A stretch of 64,000 nucleotides of DNA. Source: Flavobacteriaceae bacterium Ga0077528 (GTDB lineage: Bacteria > Bacteroidota > Bacteroidia > Flavobacteriales > Flavobacteriaceae). The DNA lies in the NCBI GenBank assembly GCA_001464475.1, contig LNDX01000012.1, positions 1 through 64,000 of the forward strand, given 5' to 3'. Both the position numbers and the translations under genes were made by a program. Below the pieces are notes generated by a model. It searched no databases. It was not told the DNA's origin and worked only from the letters and a program-made list of their open reading frames with translations. Below are positions 57,065-64,000 of the stretch, one piece after another (position 1 is the stretch's first letter; the number at the start of each line of letters is the position of its first letter).

Positions 57065-57448
57065 TTATACTCTACGTCTTTTTGGAGGACGACATCCATT
57101 GTGAGGCATTGGAGTAACATCAATGATTTCTGTTACTTCTACTCCACTATTATGTATTGATCTGATAGCAGATTCTCTTCCGTTACCTGGACCTTTAACA
57201 TAAACTTTTACTTTTTTAAGTCCTGCTTCTAATGCTACTTTACTGCAATCTTCAGCTGCCATTTGAGCAGCATAAGGAGTGTTCTTTTTAGAACCTCTAA
57301 AGCCCATTTTACCAGCAGAAGACCAAGAAATAACTTCACCTTTTTTGTTAGTTAACGAAATGATGATGTTGTTAAAAGTTGCATTAATATGAGCTTCTCC
57401 TGAAGATTCAATAATAACTTTACGTTTTTTTGTACTTGCTTTAGCCAT
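57065..57448 (-). CDS. rpsK: 30S ribosomal protein S11
   Basis: The 127-residue S11 of the small-subunit platform. Family marks are [40 protein letters not shown] and the basic end [12 protein letters not shown]. It lies 8 bp after rpsM. Confidence 0.97.
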   Translation of the reverse strand: MAKASTKKRKVIIESSGEAHINATFNNIIISLTNKKGEVISWSSAGKMGFRGSKKNTPYAAQMAAEDCSKVALEAGLKKVKVYVKGPGNGRESAIRSIHNSGVEVTEIIDVTPMPHNGCRPPKRRRV

Positions 57449-57456
57449 ATTACTTA

Positions 57457-57831
57457 CTATTTAGTTGCTTTTTTCTTGTTAGCAACAGTTTTTCTCTTAC
57501 CTTTTCTTGTTCTAGAATTGTTTTTAGTTCTTTGTCCTCTTAATGGAAGACCAGATCTGTGACGAATTCCTCTATAACATCCGATATCCATTAAACGTTT
57601 GATGTTTAATGAAGTTTCTGAACGAAGTTCACCTTCAATTTTGTAGTATGATACAGCATCACGAATTGCTCCGATTTGATCATCATTCCAATCTTGAACT
57701 TTAGTATCTTGGCTAACTTGAGCTTTTTCTAAAATCTCAATAGCTCTACTTTTTCCTACTCCGAAGATATAGGTAAGTGCTATAACACCTCTTTTATTTT
57801 TAGGTATATCTACCCCTGCTATTCTTGCCAT
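57457..57831 (-). CDS. rpsM: 30S ribosomal protein S13
   Basis: Head protein that contacts the large subunit; 124 residues. It begins [20 protein letters not shown] and has [20 protein letters not shown] plus a basic tail rich in Lys and Arg. Its ATG follows the rpmJ stop by 2 bp. Confidence 0.97.
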   Translation of the reverse strand: MARIAGVDIPKNKRGVIALTYIFGVGKSRAIEILEKAQVSQDTKVQDWNDDQIGAIRDAVSYYKIEGELRSETSLNIKRLMDIGCYRGIRHRSGLPLRGQRTKNNSRTRKGKRKTVANKKKATK

Positions 57832-57833
57832 AA

Positions 57834-57950
57834 TTATCCTTGTCTTTGTTTAAATCTAGGATTCTTTTTGTTAATAACGTATAATCTTCCTTTTCTACGC
57901 ACAATTTTACATTCTGCGCTTCTCTTTTTTACTGATGTTCTTACTTTCAT
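57834..57950 (-). CDS. rpmJ: 50S ribosomal protein L36
   Basis: A small gene of 38 codons found by reading the gap between infA and rpsM. It translates as [20 protein letters not shown], then [18 protein letters not shown]. Only one Cys (residue 14) remains of the usual zinc-binding set, so this is the zinc-independent form. Position between infA and rpsM is the normal one. Confidence 0.93.
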   Translation of the reverse strand: MKVRTSVKKRSAECKIVRRKGRLYVINKKNPRFKQRQG

Positions 57951-57961
57951 TTTTAATAACT

Positions 57962-58177
57962 TTAGTATCTGTAAGTGATTCTTGCTTTAGACAAATCGTA
58001 AGGACTCATTTCAAGTTTCACTTTGTCACCAGGTAACAACTTGATGTAATGCATACGCATTTTTCCTGAAATGTGTGCGATAACGATATGCCCGTTTTCT
58101 AATTCTACACGGAACATAGCATTTGATAATGCTTCAATTATTGATCCGTCTTGTTCTATTGCTGATTGTTTTGCCAT
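57962..58177 (-). CDS. infA: Translation initiation factor IF-1
   Basis: OB-fold protein of 71 residues that binds the 30S A site during initiation. Visible marks are [17 protein letters not shown] and [19 protein letters not shown], ending RITYRY. It starts 5 bp after the secY stop. Confidence 0.97.
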   Translation of the reverse strand: MAKQSAIEQDGSIIEALSNAMFRVELENGHIVIAHISGKMRMHYIKLLPGDKVKLEMSPYDLSKARITYRY

Positions 58178-58182
58178 AAAAA

Positions 58183-59526
58183 TTAAGCTACTGCTTTTCT
58201 ATTTTTACCACTTTTCATCAAACCATCATAATGCTTATTCAATAAATAAGTGTTTATTTGTTGAATAGTATCGATTGCAACTCCAACCATAATGATTAAA
58301 GAAGTTCCACCATAGAACATAGCCCATGATTGTTGTACATCTAAACTAACTACAATTGCTGGGAACACAGCTATTAAAGCTAAGAATAACGAACCTGGAA
58401 AAGTTACTAATGACATAATTTTATCAAGAAAATCTGCTGTTTCAACACCCGGTTTAATACCTGGTATAAAACCACCACTTCTCTTTAAATCGTCTGCCAT
58501 TTTATTTGTTGGAACCGTAATCGCCGTGTAAAAGAATGTAAAGATAATGATTAATAAAGCAAAAACTAAATTATACCATAATCCAAACATGTTGCTAAAA
58601 GCACCTGCAATAGATTGAGATGTTTCAGACTGTGAAAGACCAGCTAAAGCAGCAGGGATAAACATAATTGCTTGAGCAAAAATGATTGGCATAACACCAG
58701 CTGAATTTAATTTTAATGGAATCCATTGTCTATTACCACCCATCATATCTTGTTCAAAATCACCAGAAGTTGTTCTTCTAGCATATTGAACAGGTATCTT
58801 TCTAATTGCCATAACTAAAAGTACACAAGCAATAATTACCAACATCCAAACAATAATTTCAATAACAAGAATCATTAAACCACCATTATTGTTGGTAACT
58901 CTTGATTGAAACTCTTGAATAAGAGCTTGAGGTAATCTTGCTAAAATACCGACCATAATTAATAGAGATATACCATTTCCTATACCTTTATCAGTAATTT
59001 TTTCTCCTAACCACATAGCAAAAATTGTACCTGTAGTTAAAATCAAAACTGAAGAAAATAAGAAAGAAAATGAATCAAATCCTAACAAAAATGCGCTACT
59101 AGGAATGGTTCTGTACAAGTTATAAATATAACCTGGACCTTGAAGTAATGTGATACCAATAGTTAACCAACGTGTAATTTGGTTTAATTTTTTTCTACCA
59201 CTTTCACCATCCTTTTGTAATTTTTGCAAATAAGGAATTGCTATACCCATTAACTGAACAACAATTGAAGCAGAAATGTAAGGCATAATACCTAATGCAA
59301 AAACAGATGCTTTTGAAAATGCTCCACCGGTAAACATATCAAGAATTGATCCAATTCCTTTATCTGTTTGCCCTGCAAGTCCAGAAAGCTGTGTAGCATC
59401 GATACCAGGAAGAGTTACATGAGCACCGAATCTATATACTAAAAGTAAACCCAAAGTAAACAAGATTCTGTTTCTCAACTCTTCTATTTTCCAAACATTC
59501 TTAAACGATTCAATAAAATTCTTCAT
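58183..59526 (-). CDS. secY: Protein translocase subunit SecY
   Basis: Channel subunit of the Sec translocon in the inner membrane, 447 residues with ten predicted helices. The plug/TM2 region is visible as [27 protein letters not shown]. Other marks are [17 protein letters not shown], the cytoplasmic loop [11 protein letters not shown] and [18 protein letters not shown] at the end. It will export the signal-peptide proteins of this window, including T9SS cargo that then crosses the outer membrane. Confidence 0.97.
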   Translation of the reverse strand: MKNFIESFKNVWKIEELRNRILFTLGLLLVYRFGAHVTLPGIDATQLSGLAGQTDKGIGSILDMFTGGAFSKASVFALGIMPYISASIVVQLMGIAIPYLQKLQKDGESGRKKLNQITRWLTIGITLLQGPGYIYNLYRTIPSSAFLLGFDSFSFLFSSVLILTTGTIFAMWLGEKITDKGIGNGISLLIMVGILARLPQALIQEFQSRVTNNNGGLMILVIEIIVWMLVIIACVLLVMAIRKIPVQYARRTTSGDFEQDMMGGNRQWIPLKLNSAGVMPIIFAQAIMFIPAALAGLSQSETSQSIAGAFSNMFGLWYNLVFALLIIIFTFFYTAITVPTNKMADDLKRSGGFIPGIKPGVETADFLDKIMSLVTFPGSLFLALIAVFPAIVVSLDVQQSWAMFYGGTSLIIMVGVAIDTIQQINTYLLNKHYDGLMKSGKNRKAVA

Positions 59527-59538
59527 AAGGTCAGAATA

Positions 59539-59991
59539 TTATAATGTTACTGCTTCACCACCAGCAGCTTCGATAGCAGCCTTTGCAGTAGCAGTAAATT
59601 TGTGAGCAGTTACTTTTAATTTTGCTTTTAATTCACCTCTACCTAAAATTTTAACTAATTCGGTTTTGGTAGCTAAACGGTTTTCGACTAAAACTGTAAA
59701 ATCTACAGTATCAGTAACGATTCCGTTATCAACTAAAGCTTGAAGAGTGTCAAGATTTACACCTTGATGCTCAATTCTGTTAATGTTCTTGAAACCAAAC
59801 TTAGGAACACGTCTTTGAAGTGGCATTTGACCTCCTTCAAAACCAATCTTTTTAGAATATCCAGAACGAGATTTTGCTCCTTTGTGACCTCTTGCAGAAG
59901 TACCACCTTTACCAGAACCTTCTCCTCTACCAACTCTTTTATTTTGATTGTGTGTAGAACCTTCAGCAGGTTGTAAGTTACTTAAATTCAT
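59539..59991 (-). CDS. rplO: 50S ribosomal protein L15
   Basis: Late-assembly large-subunit protein of 150 residues. It has the glycine-rich start (VGRGEGSGKGGTSARGHKGA), FEGGQMPLQRRVPKFGF, and a C-terminal KFTATAKAAIEAAGGEAV. It lies 12 bp before secY. Confidence 0.97.
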   Translation of the reverse strand: MNLSNLQPAEGSTHNQNKRVGRGEGSGKGGTSARGHKGAKSRSGYSKKIGFEGGQMPLQRRVPKFGFKNINRIEHQGVNLDTLQALVDNGIVTDTVDFTVLVENRLATKTELVKILGRGELKAKLKVTAHKFTATAKAAIEAAGGEAVTL

Positions 59992-60002
59992 AACTATAAT
60001 TG

Positions 60003-60185
60003 TTATTTAACTTCCTCAACGGAAACTAAGTGTTTAACTTTATTTATCATTCCAAGGATTGTTGGATTTGAATCATGCTCAACAACCTGTCCCATTTTAC
60101 GAAGACCTAAAGCTTCTAAACCTCTTTTTTGAGTAAGTGGACAGTTGATTTTGCTTCTAACTTGTTTTACTAATAATTTAGCCAT
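60003..60185 (-). CDS. rpmD: 50S ribosomal protein L30
   Basis: Short 60-residue protein, typical for bacterial L30: [40 protein letters not shown] and [14 protein letters not shown]. It lies between rpsE and rplO as usual. Confidence 0.95.
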   Translation of the reverse strand: MAKLLVKQVRSKINCPLTQKRGLEALGLRKMGQVVEHDSNPTILGMINKVKHLVSVEEVK

Positions 60186-60197
60186 AATTTCCTTGAA

Positions 60198-60719
60198 TTA
60201 ACCTTTAAAAACTTTCTCTAAAGAAACTCCTCTTTGTTTTGCAACAGTGTAGGCGCTTCTCATTTGTAGTAATGCATCAAAAGTTGCTTTCACCACGTTA
60301 TGTGGATTTGAAGAACCTTGAGATTTTGATAATACGTCGTGAATTCCAACTGATTCAAGTACTGAACGAACAGCACCACCAGCAATAACTCCTGTACCAT
60401 GAGATGCAGGCATTAAGAACACACGAGCTCCACCAAATTTACCTTTTTGTTCGTGAGGTACAGATTGACCACTCAAAGGAATTCTAACTAAGTTTTTCTT
60501 TGCATCTTCTACTGCTTTCGCAATTGCTTCAGAAACGTCTTTAGATTTTCCTAATCCATGACCAACAACACCATTTTCATCACCTACAACAACAATTGCT
60601 GAGAACCCAAAAGCTCTACCACCTTTTGTTACTTTGGTAACACGATTTACACTTACCAAACGATCTTTTAATTCAAGACCACTAGGTTTTACTAATTCTA
60701 CATTTTTGTATTTAGACAT
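60198..60719 (-). CDS. rpsE: 30S ribosomal protein S5
   Basis: Protein of 173 residues involved in decoding fidelity. The double-stranded-RNA-binding-like domain ([20 protein letters not shown]) is followed by the glycine-rich [20 protein letters not shown], then [19 protein letters not shown]. Length and position are normal. Confidence 0.97.
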   Translation of the reverse strand: MSKYKNVELVKPSGLELKDRLVSVNRVTKVTKGGRAFGFSAIVVVGDENGVVGHGLGKSKDVSEAIAKAVEDAKKNLVRIPLSGQSVPHEQKGKFGGARVFLMPASHGTGVIAGGAVRSVLESVGIHDVLSKSQGSSNPHNVVKATFDALLQMRSAYTVAKQRGVSLEKVFKG

Positions 60720-60725
60720 AATATA

Positions 60726-61079
60726 TTAGAATTTAAGTCCAGCGGCTCTAGCGCCTTCTGCTAATGATTTAATACGACCGTGATATAAATAACCTCCTCT
60801 ATCGAATGTTACTGAATCTATACCGGCTTTTAACGCTTTTTCAGCAACAAGTTTTCCAACCGCTGTTGCAACTTCTACGTTAGTACCTTTAATATCCGCT
60901 CCTTTATCTCTAGATGAAGCAGCTAATAAAGTAACACCATTTACATCGTCAATTAGCTGTGCGTAGATTTCTTTATTACTTCTGAATACAGAAAGTCTTG
61001 GTCTAGCAGCAGTACCGCTAACAATCTTTCTTATTCTATACTGGATTCTCTGTCTTCTTTCAGATTTTGTTAATGACAT
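60726..61079 (-). CDS. rplR: 50S ribosomal protein L18
   Basis: 5S rRNA-binding protein of 117 residues: [35 protein letters not shown] and the end [20 protein letters not shown]. It lies 11 bp after rplF. Confidence 0.97.
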   Translation of the reverse strand: MSLTKSERRQRIQYRIRKIVSGTAARPRLSVFRSNKEIYAQLIDDVNGVTLLAASSRDKGADIKGTNVEVATAVGKLVAEKALKAGIDSVTFDRGGYLYHGRIKSLAEGARAAGLKF

Positions 61080-61090
61080 AACCTTTATTT

Positions 61091-61633
61091 TTAAGCTGAT
61101 TTACCTGCTTTTCTTCTTAATACTTCACCTACAAACTTGATACCTTTTCCTTTGTATGGTTCTGGTCTACGGAAATTTCTAATTTTCGCAGTAATAGCAC
61201 CTAAAAGTTGTTTATCATAAGATGTAAGTTTTACGATAGGGTTTTTACCTTTTTCAGAAATAGTTTCTAAAGTAACTTCTTTAGCAACTTCTAAAATGAT
61301 ATTGTGAGAAAAACCTAAAGCTAAATCAAGTTTTTGTCCTTGATTTGAAGCTCTGTATCCCACACCCACAAGCTCTAATTCTTTAGTAAAACCAGTTGAT
61401 ACTCCAACAATCATATTATTGATTAATGATCTGTACAAACCATGTTTAGCTCTATGATCTTTGTGGTCAGATGATCTTTCCACAATTACTTGACCTTCTT
61501 CTAACTTTACAGTAACGTCCGAAAACTCCTGAGTTAGTTGTCCTAATTTTCCTTTTACTGTAACCAATCCTTCTTTAACTTCTACAGTTACACCAGCTGG
61601 AACTACAATTGGATTTTTTCCTATTCTTGACAT
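61091..61633 (-). CDS. rplF: 50S ribosomal protein L6
   Basis: Protein of 180 residues with the two typical L6 domains: [20 protein letters not shown] at the start and [19 protein letters not shown] at the end, which is the rRNA-binding signature. It lies 17 bp after rpsH. Confidence 0.97.
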   Translation of the reverse strand: MSRIGKNPIVVPAGVTVEVKEGLVTVKGKLGQLTQEFSDVTVKLEEGQVIVERSSDHKDHRAKHGLYRSLINNMIVGVSTGFTKELELVGVGYRASNQGQKLDLALGFSHNIILEVAKEVTLETISEKGKNPIVKLTSYDKQLLGAITAKIRNFRRPEPYKGKGIKFVGEVLRRKAGKSA

Positions 61634-61650
61634 TGTCGCTTAGCTTTAAA

Positions 61651-62049
61651 TTAGTATACGTAACAAATTACTTCTCCACCAACATTCAATTGCTTAGCTT
61701 GTTTTCCTGTCATCAAACCTTTTGATGTAGAAACAATAGCAATACCCAAACCATTTAAGATTCTTGGTAATTTTGAAGCACCTGCGTACTTACGTAAACC
61801 TGGTTTACTAATTCTTTGGATGTCTTTAATTACAGGCTCTTTAGTATCTTTATCATACTTCAAAGCAATTTTGATAGAACCTTGAACGGTTGAATCCTCA
61901 AATTTGTAACTTAAGATATATCCTTGATCGAATAAAATCTTTGTGATTTCTTTTTTAAGATTAGAAGCTGGAATCTCAACCACTTTGTGGTTAGCTCTAA
62001 CAGCATTTCTGACTCTCGTAAGATAATCTGCAATCGGATCTGTATACAT
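61651..62049 (-). CDS. rpsH: 30S ribosomal protein S8
   Basis: Primary 16S rRNA-binding protein of 132 residues: DPIADYLTRVRNAVRANHKV, ILNGLGIAIVSTSKGLMTGK and the end GGEVICYVY. In E. coli S8 represses the spc operon by binding a hairpin that mimics its rRNA site. Here a hairpin lies directly upstream (62124-62177). Confidence 0.97.
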   Translation of the reverse strand: MYTDPIADYLTRVRNAVRANHKVVEIPASNLKKEITKILFDQGYILSYKFEDSTVQGSIKIALKYDKDTKEPVIKDIQRISKPGLRKYAGASKLPRILNGLGIAIVSTSKGLMTGKQAKQLNVGGEVICYVY

Positions 62050-62123
62050 ATTTATTAAAATTCGGCTACGGTTTTCAAAAGAACTATTCTATTGAACCTG
62101 AAGCCATTAAACTCAATTTTTAA

Positions 62124-62177
62124 AGCAGATAATTGCACGTTACCGGCAAAAATCCGGCAAATGTACAATTATCTGCT
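62124..62177 (-). promoter_or_regulatory. Hairpin in the rpsN-rpsH gap, candidate regulatory element
   Basis: Perfect 12-bp arms AGCAGATAATTG/CAATTATCTGCT enclose a 30-nt loop holding two CCGG words separated by 7 nt. The gap of 141 bp is the largest in this operon, where neighbours are usually 2-25 bp apart. There is no U-run after the stem in the direction of transcription, so it is not a standard terminator. A ribosomal-protein binding site or a processing site is possible. Confidence 0.6.
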
Positions 62178-62190
62178 GAAATAAACTAAT

Positions 62191-62460
62191 TTACCAACTA
62201 GCTTTTTTAACACCTGGAATTAATCCTTGGTTTGCCATCTCACGGAATGTAACACGTGAAATACCGAATTGACGCATATAACCTCTTGGTCTACCTGTCA
62301 ATTTACAACGATTGTGTAAACGAACTGGTGAAGCATTTTTAGGTAATTTTTGTAAACCTTCATAGTCTCCAGCTTCTAATAAAGCTTTTCTCTTTTCAGC
62401 ATACTTAGCTACCGTTTTTTCTCTTTTAACCTCGCGGGCTTTCATTGATTCTTTAGCCAT
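62191..62460 (-). CDS. rpsN: 30S ribosomal protein S14
   Basis: The longer, zinc-free S14 of 89 residues: [20 protein letters not shown], then [20 protein letters not shown] and [11 protein letters not shown]. It carries one Cys instead of the CxxC pairs of the short zinc form. It lies 3 bp after rplE. Confidence 0.97.
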   Translation of the reverse strand: MAKESMKAREVKREKTVAKYAEKRKALLEAGDYEGLQKLPKNASPVRLHNRCKLTGRPRGYMRQFGISRVTFREMANQGLIPGVKKASW

Positions 62461-62463
62461 GTC

Positions 62464-63015
62464 TTAATTCTTTTTAAAAGGTAAACCTAATTCTGCTAAT
62501 AATGATTTTGCTTCTTTATCAGTTGCTGCTGAAGTTACAAAAGTAATATCCATACCTGAAATTTTGTTTACTTTATCAATATCAATTTCTGGGAAAATGA
62601 TTTGTTCCAAAACACCAAGATTATAATTACCTCTTCCGTCAAATCCAGTAGCTTTGATTCCGCTAAAATCTCTTACACGTGGTAAAGCTGAAGTAATAAG
62701 TCTATCTAAAAACTCATACATTCTTTCGCCACGTAAAGTAACTTTAGCACCAATAGGCATTCCTTTTCTTAATTTGAATGACGCTACGTCTTTTTTGGAA
62801 ATTGTAGCTAACGCTTTTTGACCAGTAATTTTAGTTAATTCATCTACTGCGTAGTCAACTAACTTTTTATCTGATACAGCTGCACCAACTCCACGGCTAA
62901 TAACGATTTTTTCAAGTTTAGGAACTTGCATTACGTTTTTATAACCGAACTCTTCTTTAAGAGCTGCAATTACTCTGCTCTTATACTCTTCTTTTAGTCT
63001 AGGGATATATGCCAT
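62464..63015 (-). CDS. rplE: 50S ribosomal protein L5
   Basis: 5S rRNA-binding protein of 183 residues: [29 protein letters not shown]-like [35 protein letters not shown], and the end [19 protein letters not shown]. It lies 2 bp after rplX. Confidence 0.97.
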   Translation of the reverse strand: MAYIPRLKEEYKSRVIAALKEEFGYKNVMQVPKLEKIVISRGVGAAVSDKKLVDYAVDELTKITGQKALATISKKDVASFKLRKGMPIGAKVTLRGERMYEFLDRLITSALPRVRDFSGIKATGFDGRGNYNLGVLEQIIFPEIDIDKVNKISGMDITFVTSAATDKEAKSLLAELGLPFKKN

Positions 63016-63017
63016 AA

Positions 63018-63335
63018 CTATAATACTTGATTTGATTTTTTAGAAAATCTCACTTTCTTATCTCCTTCTACTCTTGTTCCTGTTTTTGTAGCTTCTTTAG
63101 ATTTTGGATCTATTAAAGACAAATTAGAAATATGAATAGGAGCTTCTTTCTTAACGATTCCTCCTTGAGGGTTTTTTGCACTTGGTTTAGTATGTTTCGA
63201 AACCATGTTAGCACCTTCAACAATCGCTTTATTTTTCTCACGGTCAACTTTAAGAACTTTACCTTCAGCACCTTTATGGTCTCCAGCAATAACTCTTACT
63301 ACGTCACCTGATTTTATTTTTAACTTTGTCATCAT
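63018..63335 (-). CDS. rplX: 50S ribosomal protein L24
   Basis: KOW-domain protein of 104-105 residues that initiates large-subunit assembly: [40 protein letters not shown]. There are two adjacent Met codons at the start (63335 and 63332), and either may be used. Confidence 0.96.
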   Translation of the reverse strand: MMTKLKIKSGDVVRVIAGDHKGAEGKVLKVDREKNKAIVEGANMVSKHTKPSAKNPQGGIVKKEAPIHISNLSLIDPKSKEATKTGTRVEGDKKVRFSKKSNQVL

Positions 63336-63343
63336 TAATCGAA

Positions 63344-63712
63344 TTAAAGCACTTCAGGTGCTAATGATACAATTTTCATGAATTGTTTTTCACGAAGTTC
63401 TCTGGCAACCGGACCAAAAACACGAGTTCCTCTCATTTCACCAGCAGCATTTAACAATACACATGCGTTATCGTCAAATCTGATATAAGATCCATCAGCT
63501 CTTCTCACTTCTTTTTTGGTACGTACAACAACTGCAGTAGAAACAGCACCTTTTTTAACGTTTCCATTTGGTGTTGCATCTTTAATAGACACTACAATTT
63601 TATCTCCAACAGAGGCATAACGACGTTTCGTTCCTCCTAAAACACGGATAGTCAAAACTTCTTTTGCTCCTGTGTTATCTGCTACTTTTAATCTAGATTC
63701 CTGTTGTACCAT
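63344..63712 (-). CDS. rplN: 50S ribosomal protein L14
   Basis: Protein of 122 residues on the subunit interface: [20 protein letters not shown], the signature [20 protein letters not shown], and [20 protein letters not shown]. It lies 2 bp after rpsQ. Confidence 0.97.
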
Positions 63713-63714
63713 AA

Positions 63715-63975
63715 CTATTTCGCTCTTTCAATGATTTCAACTAATCTCCAACATTTCAACTTAGATAAAGGTCTTGTTTCCATGATCTTTACTGTATCAC
63801 CAATGTTACAGTCATTTGTTTCGTCGTGTGCAACATATTTTTTAGTTTTTAACACGAACTTACCATACATTGGATGCTTTACTCTTCTTGTTTCAGAAAC
63901 AACAATAGATTTCTCCATTTTGTTGCTAGTAACCACACCAATTCTTTCTTTTCTTAAATTTCTTTTATCTTCCAT
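63715..63975 (-). CDS. rpsQ: 30S ribosomal protein S17
   Basis: OB-fold 16S rRNA-binding protein of 86 residues: [40 protein letters not shown] and [20 protein letters not shown]. It begins 11 bp after the end of rpmC. Confidence 0.97.
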   Translation of the reverse strand: MEDKRNLRKERIGVVTSNKMEKSIVVSETRRVKHPMYGKFVLKTKKYVAHDETNDCNIGDTVKIMETRPLSKLKCWRLVEIIERAK

Positions 63976-63986
63976 CGTTCAGCAGA

Positions 63987-64000
63987 TTACAATTCTCTTT
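63987..64000 (-). CDS. rpmC: 50S ribosomal protein L29, last codons only (partial)
   Basis: The minus strand at the right edge reads Arg-Glu-Leu and then the stop TAA (63987-63989), 11 bp upstream of rpsQ. L29 sits in this position in the operon and flavobacterial L29 often ends in KREL or similar. Only three codons are visible, so the call rests on context. Confidence 0.55.

Overview
The window comes from a member of the Bacteroidota, almost certainly the Flavobacteriaceae and probably Flavobacterium. The evidence is very low GC, several type IX secretion (T9SS) surface proteins with the C-terminal sorting domain, promoter-like TAnnTTTG boxes upstream of many genes, tightly spaced genes without clear Shine-Dalgarno sites, and a flavobacterial-looking neighbourhood around the ribosomal protein block. 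Nearly all genes lie on the minus strand. No tRNA, rRNA, CRISPR array, insertion sequence or complete prophage was seen.

Region 1 (1-22.2 kb) is a surface adhesin island. It holds three giant exported mosaic proteins: one of at least 3021 residues that runs off the left edge, one of 1837 and one of 1947. They are built from fibronectin III, MAM/cleaved-adhesin-like, Ig/PKD-like, GEVED and IPT/TIG-like modules. The two complete ones end in closely related T9SS C-terminal regions. Between them lie an orphan 123-residue secreted protein with its own promoter and terminator, and a 12-unit, 49-bp tandem repeat array.

Region 2 (22.4-35.3 kb) is a capsule or exopolysaccharide operon read leftward from a promoter just before a Wza-like export lipoprotein. 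Its order is Wza, Wzc tyrosine autokinase, UDP-GlcNAc 4-epimerase, UDP-glucose dehydrogenase, UDP-HexNAc dehydrogenase, RfbB, then a tightly coupled five-gene tail: SDR, CarB-like ATP-grasp, HAD, GT2 and a NeuD/PglD-like acyltransferase. The precursors suggest a uronic-acid-containing (acidic) polymer. Flippase, polymerase and priming transferase are not in the window.

Region 3 (35.3-54.5 kb) is a housekeeping stretch: recR, a sodium:solute symporter, a CoA-binding protein, marC, ctlX, a DDAH-like hydrolase, gltA, eno and carA. It is interrupted by lineage-specific exported proteins: a T9SS protein paired with a tail-fibre-like protein, a leucine-rich-repeat T9SS protein and a helical exported orphan. 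Between about 36 and 40.5 kb the gaps hold heptamer-based hairpin repeats, one family of which has also entered the symporter coding sequence. Two copies of a structured flavobacterial intergenic element occur at 38.1 and 54.6 kb.

Region 4 (54.7-64.0 kb) is the spc/alpha ribosomal protein operon, from rpmC (only its last codons) through secY, infA, rpmJ and rpoA to rplQ, closed by a terminator. It includes an unusual 12-bp hairpin between rpsN and rpsH and an 18-bp palindrome after rpsK.
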